Part shown: positions 21,121 to 30,368 of the stretch, one piece after another | Position numbering within the stretch: the first letter of the stretch is position 1 | How the letters are laid out: the number at the start of each line of letters is the position of its first letter | Assembly: GCA_015501595.1 (NCBI GenBank) | Contig: JADNRX010000350.1 | Location: 1-57,104, forward strand | Source of the DNA: Hymenopellis radicata | Lineage: Eukaryota > Basidiomycota > Agaricomycetes > Agaricales > Physalacriaceae | Length of the DNA stretch: 57,104 nucleotides | Direction: 5' to 3' | The notes under the pieces: model-generated | Seen by the model: only the letters and a program-made list of their open reading frames with translations | Told to the model about the DNA's origin: nothing | Database searches by the model: none | Program-made: the position numbers and the translations under genes

Positions 21121-23262
21121 GTGGTAGGATTTTTGAAGGATCCGGACAAATACTTGGACATACCGAAGTCTGTGGAGGAAGCGGAGGATCAGCGAAAGGC
21201 GGCTCAGCTTTTGAGAGAGATAGTAAGTGCGAGGTTGGACGCAGAGAAAGGGGATGAGGATCGGGCTGCTCATAGCGCCCAAGAAGAAAGCGATGACGAA
21301 ATTGCGAACTGGGCTGCTTATAGCGCCCAGGAACATACGCGGGCTGCTCATAGCGCCCAGCATCGTGAAGAGAATGAACAAGAAGTTACAAACCGGGCAG
21401 CTAATAGCGCCCAGGTGCACGTACGGGCCGCTCATAGCGCCCAGCATCGGGAGGATGACGTGGCGGCTGATAGCGCCGCGGGCAAGGATCATGATGAAAC
21501 TTCACAGGACGAGCTATGGGGTCCTAAGACTACAGCTCTGCCGGATGAACCGTCCAGCAGCGGAGTGAGCATTCCCGAATTGGTGAATTTTGGACCCGAC
21601 GTACCTCCCGACATCCAAAATCGGCTGGAGGAAGTCTTGAGGAGGAACGAGAAAGCCTTTGGAGTCGGGGAACGACTCGGCGAAGCAGACGTCCGGGCTT
21701 CCGTGAATATCAAAGAAGGCGCCCATCCTGTGTCCTTGCCAATGTATAACGCGTCGCCATTGAAGCGTGAGGTCATCGAGAAGCAAATCAATGCGTGGAT
21801 TGAGGCAGATGTCATCGAACCGTCAGTCAGCCCTTGGGGGGCGCCATGCGTAGTAGTGTTCAGAAATGGAAAGGCCCGACTGGCAGTTGATTATCGAAAA
21901 TTGAACGCTATGACAATTAACGACGAGTTCCCCATTCCCCGGCAATCCGACATCCTACAAGCTCTCTCGGGATCTCAAGTCCTTTCCTCATTTGATGCCT
22001 TGGCAGGATTCACGCAGTTAAGAATGAGTGATGAATCAAAGGAGTTGACTGCGTTTCGTTCACACATGGGCTTATGGCAGTTCAAGAGGATGCCGTTTGG
22101 ACTGAAGAACGGACCGTCTATCTTCCAACGATTCATGCAAGGCATATTAGCTCCTTATTTATGGCTCTTTGCGTTGGTCTACATTGACGATATCGTGGTA
22201 TTCAGCAAGTCCTGGGAAGAGCACCTACTGCACCTAGATCAAGTCCTGGGAGCTATAGCAAAGGCCGGGGTCACGCTCTCTCCATCTAAATGCTACGTAG
22301 GATTCAACAGTATTCTCCTTCTCGGGCAGAAAGTATCACGACTAGGTCTGTCGACGCATGAAGAGAAAGTGAGGGCTATAATGGACCTCGAACGCCCGAA
22401 GAACATTCAAGAGCTACAGCAGTTTCTAGGCATGGTCGTTTACTTCGCGACGTATATTCCCCATTACGCATTCATCGCCTCTCCGCTGTTCCAACTCCTT
22501 AAGAAAGCCACGAAATGGACCTGGTTAGCTGAACACGAGGTATCATTCCAACAGGCGAAGGAAGCTCTGTCTCGGGCCCCTGTACTAGGACATGCGCAAC
22601 AAGGAGTTCCGTATCGATTATATACGGATGCAAGCGATGTGGCGATTGGAGCCAGCCTGCAACAGGTACAAGCTATTCGAATCGGAGACCTGAAGGATAC
22701 TCCCACTTACGACCGGCTCCTCAAAGCTTTCAAAGCTGGACTACCAATACCCATGTTGGTCAGCAACATCAGTAAGGACTACTTGTCGATGGAGTGTCCG
22801 AACACGCAGGAATGGGCCGAGGAGTTCGAAGAGACTGTTGTATATGTAGAGAGAGTCATCGCCTACTGGAGTCGCACCCTTAAGAGTGCGGAAAGGAACT
22901 ACAGCACTACCGAACGAGAAGCTTTGGGGGTCAAGGAGGCACTAGTGAAATTCCAGCCTTTCGTCGAGGGAGAGAAGATCACCTTGGTAACGGATCACGC
23001 AGCGTTACAATGGGCGCGAGTTTACGAGAACGCGAACCGTCGCTTGGCCGCCTGGGGGCAGTTTTCTCTGCGTATCCAGGTCTTCAGATCGTCCATCGAC
23101 CAGGAAAGGTTCATTCCAATGTGGACCCTCTATCCAGGTTACCACGAATACCAGAACATCTCTCACCATCAAAGGACTATATCCCTTCGATCACGCCTTC
23201 CGAGAACGCTAGAAATCGAGCAGAAGAGGCTGAGAAAAGGGAGTCCTTCAAGCCGGCTATGA
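21121..23262 (+). CDS. reverse transcriptase and RNase H part of the retroelement polyprotein
   Basis: The frame is open from 21064 and has no ATG at its beginning, as expected for an internal polyprotein segment. The first 130 residues hold six AAxSA repeats. RT follows, with INAWIEADVIEPS, LAVDYRKLNAMT, SSFDALAGFTQLRMS, KRMPFGLKNGPSIFQRFM and the catalytic YIDD at 22180-22191. RNase H starts at LYTDASDVAIGASLQQ. Its body is enlarged by about 55 residues (about 22665-22850) before VIAYWSRTLKSAERNYS. It continues through TEREALGVKEAL and VTDHAALQWAR. The reading then breaks at TGGGGGCAGTTTTC (about 23054-23067), and the last 60 residues before the stop are out of the proper frame. The correct continuation, YPGLQIVHRPGKVHSNVDPL, is in the next frame, which one extra G would restore. 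Confidence 0.93.
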   Translation: MVGFLKDPDKYLDIPKSVEEAEDQRKAAQLLREIVSARLDAEKGDEDRAAHSAQEESDDEIANWAAYSAQEHTRAAHSAQHREENEQEVTNRAANSAQVHVRAAHSAQHREDDVAADSAAGKDHDETSQDELWGPKTTALPDEPSSSGVSIPELVNFGPDVPPDIQNRLEEVLRRNEKAFGVGERLGEADVRASVNIKEGAHPVSLPMYNASPLKREVIEKQINAWIEADVIEPSVSPWGAPCVVVFRNGKARLAVDYRKLNAMTINDEFPIPRQSDILQALSGSQVLSSFDALAGFTQLRMSDESKELTAFRSHMGLWQFKRMPFGLKNGPSIFQRFMQGILAPYLWLFALVYIDDIVVFSKSWEEHLLHLDQVLGAIAKAGVTLSPSKCYVGFNSILLLGQKVSRLGLSTHEEKVRAIMDLERPKNIQELQQFLGMVVYFATYIPHYAFIASPLFQLLKKATKWTWLAEHEVSFQQAKEALSRAPVLGHAQQGVPYRLYTDASDVAIGASLQQVQAIRIGDLKDTPTYDRLLKAFKAGLPIPMLVSNISKDYLSMECPNTQEWAEEFEETVVYVERVIAYWSRTLKSAERNYSTTEREALGVKEALVKFQPFVEGEKITLVTDHAALQWARVYENANRRLAAWGQFSLRIQVFRSSIDQERFIPMWTLYPGYHEYQNISHHQRTISLRSRLPRTLEIEQKRLRKGSPSSRL

Positions 23263-25142
23263 AGGCTGCGTTTACGGTTATGTGGGTTGAGGAGTTAATC
23301 GAGGTAGGAACTTTAGCAGTGGAGACTCGAGCACAAAAGAAGCAGAAGGAACAAGGAATGATGGCTGCTAATAGCGCCGCTCCTGATCCACTTCGTGCAG
23401 GAAAGAAATCTTCGTCTAAAGGTCGAGGAGCTGCTCATAGCGCTTCTCCCAGCGAAGATGAATCTGAATCGAGCTCCAGTTGCTCAGAAAGTTCTCGAGA
23501 AGACTCCCTTAAAGATGACCACTGGACCTACCCGCTACCGGTCAAAGAGACGGGCGTACCCGATGGCCCAGATGAAGAGGATGAAGCGCACCTACTAGTT
23601 GGCATGGATGAGGAGATGAAACGTCGATTCGTAGAAGGATATGCCAAAGATCGATCTCTCAAGAACTACTACGTTACGGAAATTGCAAACCCTTCCACTC
23701 CCTTGACACCCTCGCGATTCGTGAAGGGCAGCAACGGATTGCTCTACTTCATTGATGCCGATTGGAAACACCGTTTATGTGTTCCCTCCTCCCTCATCCC
23801 GGAAATCCTGAAGCGCATGCATGAGACAGCGTACGAATCTGCTCATGAAGGACCGGTGAAGTTTTACTTGAGAATGAGAGAGCTGTTCTACTGGAAGGAC
23901 CTTTCCAAGGATACTCAGGAGTTCGCGCGTTCGTGTGACGTCTGCCAGAAGATTAAGGTCGACCGACGAGCTGGGATGGGCGGGTTACGGCCGGCTCACA
24001 TACCCCACCGACCGTTCTCCACGATTTCGCTAGACTTGATTACGGGTTTACCTCCGTCTGGAACTCAAGCGTACGACGCAATCCTCGTTGTAGTGGACAA
24101 ACTCACGAAATACGCCCTGATAATCCCCACTCACGGAACTATGGATCGATTTGAATTCGCCAGAGTATTCGTCGAGAAAGTCATCAACGTCTACGGGATG
24201 CCGGACAGACTCATAGCAGACCGAGACAAGAGATGGACTTCCAATTTCTGGCGAGCAGTCATGGAACAATACGGTGGCGTACTTGCTGTGTCCACGTCGC
24301 ATCATCCTCAGACGGACGGACAAACCGAAATCCTAAATGCGACGATCGAACAGATGTTACGCGCATATGTTGCGAAGGATCGTACTTCCTGGTCGAAATG
24401 GCTTAGCGAAGTGGCGCGGGCTTATAATTCTTCAGTACACTCATCCACTGGCCGAACTCCGAACTCGCTACTACTAGGATATGAGCCGCAGATAACAGCA
24501 GCGGCCATCCTTCGAGATCAAAGCAACCCCGAGCGTCCTGCTTACCTGGGTCAGAAAGGGCAAGCCTGGTCTGACTCTCTCCAAGCTCATCGAGAAGCGG
24601 CTAGGGATGCTTTAGCGCTGGCACAGGAACGACAAGCCCGATCTTACAACAAAGGACGTCGAGCAGTGAAGGAACTGTCTCCCGGAGATCTAGTACTGAT
24701 CAATCCTCATACCATGGAACTTATCGACGTCGAAGGCACGGGGAAGAAATTGGTTCAAAGGACCATCGGACCTTTTGAAGTAATGGAACGTATTAATCCC
24801 TTAGTCTACCGTCTTCGTCTGCCGGACACGTACCCGATGCACCCAGTAATCAATTTGGAGCATCTCAAGCGTTACATCCCTTCAGACGAGCGATTTGGAG
24901 AAAGGACCACCCTACCGGACACGAGGGAACTCAAGGTGGAAACGGAGGAATATGAAGTGGAAGCTATTCTAGGACACAAGGACCTCAAGACGAAAGCAGG
25001 AACACAACGGAAATACCTAGTACGATGGAAGGACTACGACCCAACAGAGGATTCATGGGTATCGGAGTACTCGCTCAGAAATGCGCCTCAACTTCGTCGG
25101 TTGTACAACGGTTCTATTTTAGGTGTGGGAAAAAACGCCTAG
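23010..25142 (+). CDS. integrase and chromodomain part of the retroelement polyprotein
   Basis: Meaningful sequence starts near 23064 with the end of RNase H (YPGLQIVHRPGKVHSNVDPL). A Ser/Glu-rich linker with two AAxSA repeats follows. The integrase HHCC zinc-binding part is at about 23815-23950 (HETAYESAH, then CDVC). The catalytic core shows ISLDLITGLPPSG, DRDKRWTSNFW and HHPQTDGQTE, the expected D, D and E regions. A C-terminal chromodomain, YEVEAILGHKD then RKYLVRWKDYDPTEDSW, ends near 25100. Chromodomains of this kind are thought to steer integration towards modified histones. The stop at 25140 ends gag-pol. Confidence 0.93.
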   Translation: MGASLREREPSLGRLGAVFSAYPGLQIVHRPGKVHSNVDPLSRLPRIPEHLSPSKDYIPSITPSENARNRAEEAEKRESFKPAMKAAFTVMWVEELIEVGTLAVETRAQKKQKEQGMMAANSAAPDPLRAGKKSSSKGRGAAHSASPSEDESESSSSCSESSREDSLKDDHWTYPLPVKETGVPDGPDEEDEAHLLVGMDEEMKRRFVEGYAKDRSLKNYYVTEIANPSTPLTPSRFVKGSNGLLYFIDADWKHRLCVPSSLIPEILKRMHETAYESAHEGPVKFYLRMRELFYWKDLSKDTQEFARSCDVCQKIKVDRRAGMGGLRPAHIPHRPFSTISLDLITGLPPSGTQAYDAILVVVDKLTKYALIIPTHGTMDRFEFARVFVEKVINVYGMPDRLIADRDKRWTSNFWRAVMEQYGGVLAVSTSHHPQTDGQTEILNATIEQMLRAYVAKDRTSWSKWLSEVARAYNSSVHSSTGRTPNSLLLGYEPQITAAAILRDQSNPERPAYLGQKGQAWSDSLQAHREAARDALALAQERQARSYNKGRRAVKELSPGDLVLINPHTMELIDVEGTGKKLVQRTIGPFEVMERINPLVYRLRLPDTYPMHPVINLEHLKRYIPSDERFGERTTLPDTRELKVETEEYEVEAILGHKDLKTKAGTQRKYLVRWKDYDPTEDSWVSEYSLRNAPQLRRLYNGSILGVGKNA

Positions 25143-25193
25143 GAAGGAAGGAGAATTGGGCCCGTGGGAACATCTCGCCTTTCTCTTTCCACC

Positions 25194-28100
25194 ATGAAGC
25201 CCACTCCCACCAAGCTCAAGATCGATGGCTGCTATAGCGCCGTCGTCGAGAAGGTGCAGAGACTCCCGAACCGACTTTCAGTGGTGGCCGCTATAGCGCC
25301 GCCATAGATAGGACGGCGGTGTGGCTTTTAGGTGATGGACGTTCATCCTTCGTTGACTCCGATGTCGAGAATCAAGTACGGCATCCCGCCCATCTTGGAT
25401 CCGTAGACGGGCGCGAATTCCCAGTTCTGACAGTCCTCATCCCAGAGCGTTACTGGGCAGAGATCCACCCTGATCTAGCGCTCGGAATCAAAGCCTTCCT
25501 TCCTGGCGTCCCGGATACTCCTCCCCTCTCCCTTCACTTCGACTGGATGACGAAAAACGCAGACTCTCCCGTTCATCTCACCATTTGGAGCCCAACGCTG
25601 CCTTCTCATCCAGCTCGTATGGCTACAATCCTTCAAACGCCTGTCCTTACTATCCCGGCCCTTACCCTCCCGATCTGAACCCTAGAACGGGAATCCAGTC
25701 ATCTTGGCTTTTCGCTGACGGGAGTCTTGGTCGATTCGACTTTACTCAAGTACCACAATTATACTCCGCCCGTCGACCATGGCTGAGTGTCATTGTCCGA
25801 GAATACGAGTCATCCTACGCGCCCTTCAAGCAAGTATTAGCAGAGCGGATCAGCGTCGGACGGATGTTCGTGGGGGGGAAAGGCTAGCTAATCGAATTTG
25901 GCCTCCCTTCGTCAGCGCTCTCCTTACCCGCAATGACCAGCTGGATAACAGTATTAAGGCGCTTCAGAACGCGCAAGAAGAAGTGGTCCGAGAATTCTGG
26001 AGGATCGTCCTTTGTACCTTTGAACAATGACATTCACATGTTGGACTCCTTGTTCAGCTTCCAAGAATCAGTGAAGAAGGTTGCGGCTATACAGAGAGGT
26101 ATGAAGGAGAAAGACGCGTTCGTGCAGTTCTTCATGCTGTTTCCGCCCGAAGGATTGGCTGCATGGAGGAAGGAGATCGTTTCGAAAGAGGAGCAAGGCC
26201 GAATTCAGCAGACTATCCCGTATGCAGAAGGGATGCGTGTCGGATGTTGGATTTACGATTGCGACACGGATATGGCATGGTTCCTGGCCTTAGTGATGCA
26301 GACGCCGCTTTATGTGCTCCAACAAGTAGATCAACACCCCGACGGAGTCGAGATCCTTACCGGAGAGGACGCTCTCCCACATAACCTGGCTCGGTTGAAC
26401 ATCAGGGAGCACCCTCACTATCAGCTCACTTTCCCTCATTCCTGGGCTCCTGAGCACACCCCGTTTGTCTATCCCTCGTCCTCTCTGGGTACTCGTCTTT
26501 TAACAGCAGAGGAGAGTATCAGAGGATCCTTCATCGACTACCGAGACGCTTCTCGAAGGCACGTACAAACCCTGATAGCTCAGGCGAAGTCAGCAAGGGA
26601 GAACGACGAACGCCTGCAACCTTTTCATTTCGATATTCACTACTACATAGGTGAATGCGGGAATTGGTCGGAGAGCAGAGATGGGTAAAACCTCCAGCTG
26701 TGCGTCAAAACAGAACAGGCCGGTGGGAACCTTGGGCAGAGCATGAAGACCTCGAGGATGTCATCCTGCAAGTCAGTGATGCGGCTTTCAAAAAGATAAC
26801 GGCTTCGGGATGTCGGGTAATGTATGATAGACAACGTCTACGGAAAATCGCGTTACGAAGCGTCAGCTGGGAAAGGGATTTACGGGGATATTATGAGCAA
26901 ACAGATATCTACGGTGTGTCAATGCCAATCCGGTACCATTTCTACCAGGAGCGAAGGCGAGAAGATCGTCTATTCTTAATACGCGCGCTTCCCTCCGACT
27001 GGATCTACTTCGATATCCAAGCCCAGCCGGCTCGGCCAGCTTATCCATCCCTGCATTTGCGACTCAAAACAACACCTCCACTCAAGGCAACAAAAGGATA
27101 GCGGACGACGTGGCTCGACACGACGAGGAGGATGATCAGGTTGATTACGGAGACGACTACACGGACGATGAAGCCATGATCAATACCTACCCAGCCTCTC
27201 AATCTGAAGCTGTAGTGGATCTCAACGAAGAAATCAACGAGGAAGCCGGAACGGCTATGCAAGTGGATAGTGTGGCTGCTGATAGCGCCGCGCCTACTTC
27301 AGAACCGATAGGTGAAGGCGCTCCCGAATTAGTCAGTGTGGCTGCTCATAGCGCCGCGCCTGTTTCGGAAATAGGCTCTTCCCAATTAGACTGTGTGGCT
27401 GCTGATAGCGCCGCGCCTAATGCAGAGTTGCCCATCGAGGATATCGCCGGATCCTCATCCTCAGCCGTACCCTCATCCTCGGAAACCGACTCGAGCGCAG
27501 GTTTCGGTCAAAGAGGACGGTCTTCGAGATCCCCGTCGAGGCGCGCGAGTACCAATCGCACTTACCGAGATTCCTCTCGTCGGTTTTCGCCCTTACCTGA
27601 CAGAAGGGTTTCCCCTATCCACTATGGATCGTCCAGGCGGTCTCCTTCTCCCGGTAGATCTTCAGCTTCGCGCTACTACCCACGGCACCAAGTGTTTCGA
27701 TCACCGTTTGGTAGACCTCGGTCCCCTTCGCCTCGTCGTCGTAGCCCTTCTCCATCAAGGAGAGACGACTCTACTCGCTTCACGCGTCAATCGCCCCCAC
27801 GCTATGGTCCCAACGTGCGAAGCCGGAGTCCGCGAAACACCAATCCGCCGCGTAACTTCTCAATGAGGGACGCCATTATTCATCCCGTAGAAAACATTCC
27901 GAGGGAGCGGCTATTCAATATGAATCCAGCCAGCGGCAGGACTCGACCTCCTCCATTAGCGCCACGCGCCATGCAGACTCAAAGCGCTAGTAAACCGAAT
28001 AACTCCACCACCGTTGAGAGTAGACCAGTTCAGACTGATATACTCAACATAGCCTCAGACGCCACTCAAGTAGAACCCCCGAACCTCCTTGATTCCGCAT

Positions 28101-28921
28101 ATGCCAGGATTAGCCCCCTTCCCGCGGAAACTACCATTGACTATGCTCTGTGCCTTTTAACAGCATCGGCGCGCACAAGCACGGAAGGGTTCTCTATCCG
28201 ACGGATGTTTTTGAGAACAACTTCTAATGGGAATAGGGAGTTATGGGTACAAGGCGCCCGTGTGCAAGACATTCTTATTCTAACTGGCGCGATATCTGCC
28301 TTCCACGAGCTCCGTATCGAGCGGGTTGCAGCGGACCTGTGGCAGCATATGAGGAGCAGTGCTTCCGAATCCTTCAACCAACGCATCCGTCACCGGCAAC
28401 ACGATCAACGATCTTTGGCGTACATGCGGGAATTCCGACCGGAAGTCGACATCTCACCTTTGTCTGCTTCGGAAGCCACACCGCCGGTGGAACGAGACTA
28501 CCCTTACGTGGTTTCAAGAGTTCGATCTCCTCTAGGCATGTTCCTCGTGCACGAGGAAGTGAACAGTACCACAGTTAGAGGCACCAGAGCCGGCAGCCAC
28601 AGGAGATCTAGGCGCGGAGGTGACGGGAATGCTGGGGAAGGCAGCGTAACTGGAGATAGGACGACAAACACGCTAGAAGACCGTCTCCGAGCTGACCAAA
28701 TTCCACCCTTGACTCAGCGGTTGAAGGATGCATCTCCCAGACAACCAGCGAGAACTTCGCTTATAAGTCGGTTGTCGCGAAGTGCTTTTCAGGAGTCGTT
28801 TGGAGCCGGCTCGTCTCGGACAACATTGCGCGATAGGATGCGGACGTTACAAGAGCGGATTGAGGACTCTTCAGAGGATGCCAAGGGCGAAAAAGACGAT
28901 CATATGGACTCCACGGATTGA
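25194..28921 (+). CDS. extra 3' reading frame of the retrotransposon, interrupted; SR-rich C-terminal part
   Basis: Coding-like sequence runs from ATG 25194 (52 bases after the pol stop) to the stop at 28919-28921, but changes frame about six times, at about 25284, 25585, 25870, 26010, 26665 and 27100. Several changes sit in homopolymers, for example the G-run near 25875, GCGGG near 26660 and AAAA near 27095. If joined it would be roughly 1,240 aa. The early part includes IHPDLALGIKAFLPGVPDT. The middle includes DAFVQFFMLFPPEGLAAWRK. From 27110 an uninterrupted 603-residue stretch carries three AAxSA repeats, then an Arg/Ser-rich region (RRSPSPGRSS, RPRSPSPRRRSPSPSRR), then a more ordered C-terminus. 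It has the position of an env gene, but no signal peptide or membrane anchor is visible. Function unknown. Confidence 0.7.
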
Positions 28922-28933
28922 ACGCTCTAGTTC

Positions 28934-28943
28934 GGGGGGGCAC
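28934..28943 (+). other. polypurine-tract-like G run
   Basis: Seven G followed by CAC directly precede the 3' LTR. This is where the plus-strand primer of an LTR element should be, though the CAC makes it atypical. Confidence 0.5.
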
Positions 28944-29261
28944 TGTGATATGGAGTAGTTATCTCACTAGTCGCGTTACGTAAAATCCTCGTTATAGTAG
29001 TTGATCGGACCCTGTATTAACTTGTCTTTGAATTATCATCTCGTTTGCTTTACTTTCTACGGCGGACTACAAGTCCCATGTTGTAACTCGATAACAGACA
29101 CGCCAGGCCCGCTGAGCACCCGTGTTAACGGCTCCCCGAGTGAGGGTCACACACTCCCTTCACTGGGTTACCGTGGGGCTAAGACGCGAGCCTTTACGCG
29201 TCTATGTATTCTTACAGGTTGACTCCTCTGGTGAGAAGTCCCGGACCGTGACCGATTCACA
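28944..29261 (+). repeat. 3' LTR (318 bp)
   Basis: Identical to 16071-16388 by eye and ends CGATTCACA. It is followed by GTTTG (29262-29266), the right copy of the target duplication. Confidence 0.95.
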
Positions 29262-30000
29262 GTTTGACAGTATTCCATGTCATTTGTCTACCTCCAAGTC
29301 TCCGCCGTGACGCGGGCGCGTACATCTCTGGGACAAGCTCGTGAAAAAGCGCACGAGGACTCAGTCTTGGGAGCCGCAGAAGGATGAGGAGATCACGACG
29401 TCTAGTAAGTACTGTACCGTTTCGACCGTAAGTTCGCGGCATGTGATGCGTTATGCTGCGAACTTACAGGAAACAAGTTCGTAACCAGGCACAACGCCCG
29501 GAATTACCATATTTGGATGCTCCCGCCGTAGGCGGGAGCGAAAATTTCCTTTTTAAGCCTCACGGACCCTGAAAATAAGGTCCGTGATGCGTTATCCTTT
29601 ATCCTAAGTTAGGTTTTTCGACCGCGCGTTACGCGTTATGCGAACATGCGGTCGAAACGGTACAGTATATCCCTATGACGCCCGGAAACAGGCCTCAATC
29701 CAGCCCTATAACTTCCCGCTCCTTGTCGTATATCTTGAAGTGCCGAAAGACGTTATCATTTCCTCTTCCCATCTCCCACCTCCACACAAGTGCGACTCGG
29801 ACTTGACTTGACTACCACCCGACTAGGCTCTCGTCCATGTCAGTCTTCACATGGATGCTCACTGAGGGGAAGAGGGTCCAACGCTCCTGCTCTCTCCCCT
29901 GTTGTAATCGAGGACTTGCCTGATTTCGAGACTTCGTCTTCTTCCTGCCTATCAATCCTGTAGCCTGTTTGGTGTTTTTTTGTGTTGGAAGTGCAGCGCT
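29262..30000. repeat. segmental duplication, copy 2, right part
   Basis: Resumes the match to copy 1 at GTTTGACAGTA and continues through TCCAAGTCTCCGCCGTGACGC, GAAGAGGGTCCAACGCTCCT and TGTGTTGGAAGTGCAG, where similarity fades near 30000 (about 7868 in copy 1). It is interrupted by the MITE at 29410-29667. The stretch 30001-30368 after it has no recognisable gene. Confidence 0.85.
29410..29667. mobile_element. MITE with perfect inverted ends and internal hairpins
   Basis: Ends TACTGTACCGTTTCGACCG (29410-29428) and its exact reverse complement (29649-29667). The outermost TA on each side is best read as a TA target duplication: copy 1 has the unoccupied site CTAGTGAGTATATATCC at about 7541-7557. 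The inside has no coding frame but at least three strong stems: 29428-29437 with 29458-29467 (10 bp), 29519-29539 (9-bp stem, 3-nt loop) and 29561-29568 with 29579-29586 (8 bp). GATGCGTTAT occurs at 29445 and 29586, with a relative at 29631. TA duplication suggests mobilisation by a Tc1/mariner-type transposase supplied elsewhere. Confidence 0.88.
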
Positions 30001-30368
30001 ATTGATGGTTGGATACACCCATTCGGGGCATCGCCTTCTGTGTTGCGATTACTTCTATTAGCCCATGTCTTGATTACATATGAGACCTGCGCGAGCCATT
30101 CTCGTCGATCTGCCGTTCTGTTTGAATCTGACGTTTTTCCTCTGAGCTTACACTTTCAGCTTGAAGCCGCCCTCGTTAAGCAGGCATAGGCGAGTCAAGA
30201 TCAGTATATCAGAGCATTCAAAGCAGGGTTATCAAGTAGTCATACTGCTGTTGTTTGAGGTGCTAAGTAAGACCATAGAAAGACAACATCTATCCAAACT
30301 TGAACCTCTGCGATACTTAAACCCGATTAAACCCCAGTCAGAAGCATCCTGCTTTCCAACACACCGTC

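Larger units (their letters stand above)
16448..27413 (+). repeat. 22 dispersed copies of GGCTGCTNATAGCGCC(G) inside the retrotransposon
   Basis: Copies start at 16448, 16566, 17250, 17287, 17332, 17389, 18886, 18934, 20191, 21264, 21312, 21342, 21396, 21426, 21462, 23363, 23428, 25227, 25286, 27274, 27340 and 27397. Those in gag-pol and the later part of the 3' reading frame encode Ala-Ala-X-Ser-Ala (X = His, Asn, Asp, Tyr or Ser). The two at 25227 and 25286 lack the variable base. Two lie in the leader before the first ATG. The sequence can fold: GGC and GCT pair with AGC and GCC around a 2-3-nt loop, with one bulged T. No copy was seen outside the element. Confidence 0.9.
16071..29261 (+). 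mobile_element. 13.2-kb Ty3-type LTR retrotransposon with chromodomain and an extra 3' reading frame
   Basis: Bounded by identical 318-bp LTRs (TG...CA) and a GTTTG target duplication. The order is leader, gag, protease, reverse transcriptase, RNase H, integrase and chromodomain, then a second long coding region (25194-28921) and a G-run before the 3' LTR. RT-RH before integrase, together with the C-terminal chromodomain, places it with Ty3-type chromoviruses (Metaviridae). The two LTRs read identically, implying recent insertion, yet gag-pol is split by two -1 frame changes and the 3' region by several more. Most of these fall in homopolymers, so errors in the sequence are a real alternative to decay. 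Twenty-two copies of GGCTGCTNATAGCGCC are scattered through it. Confidence 0.95.

Noticed and set aside
21064..21121. Programmed -1 frameshift between protease and RT
   Set aside because: The frames overlap and the shift is -1, but no X XXY YYZ slippery site or strong downstream structure is evident, and one extra C in AACCCAGCG restores a perfect join.
16448..27413. Interpreting the repeated 17-base motif as a CRISPR-like array
   Set aside because: The spacing is irregular (30 bases to several kb), the copies sit in coding sequence of a eukaryotic retroelement, and there are no uniform spacers or cas genes.
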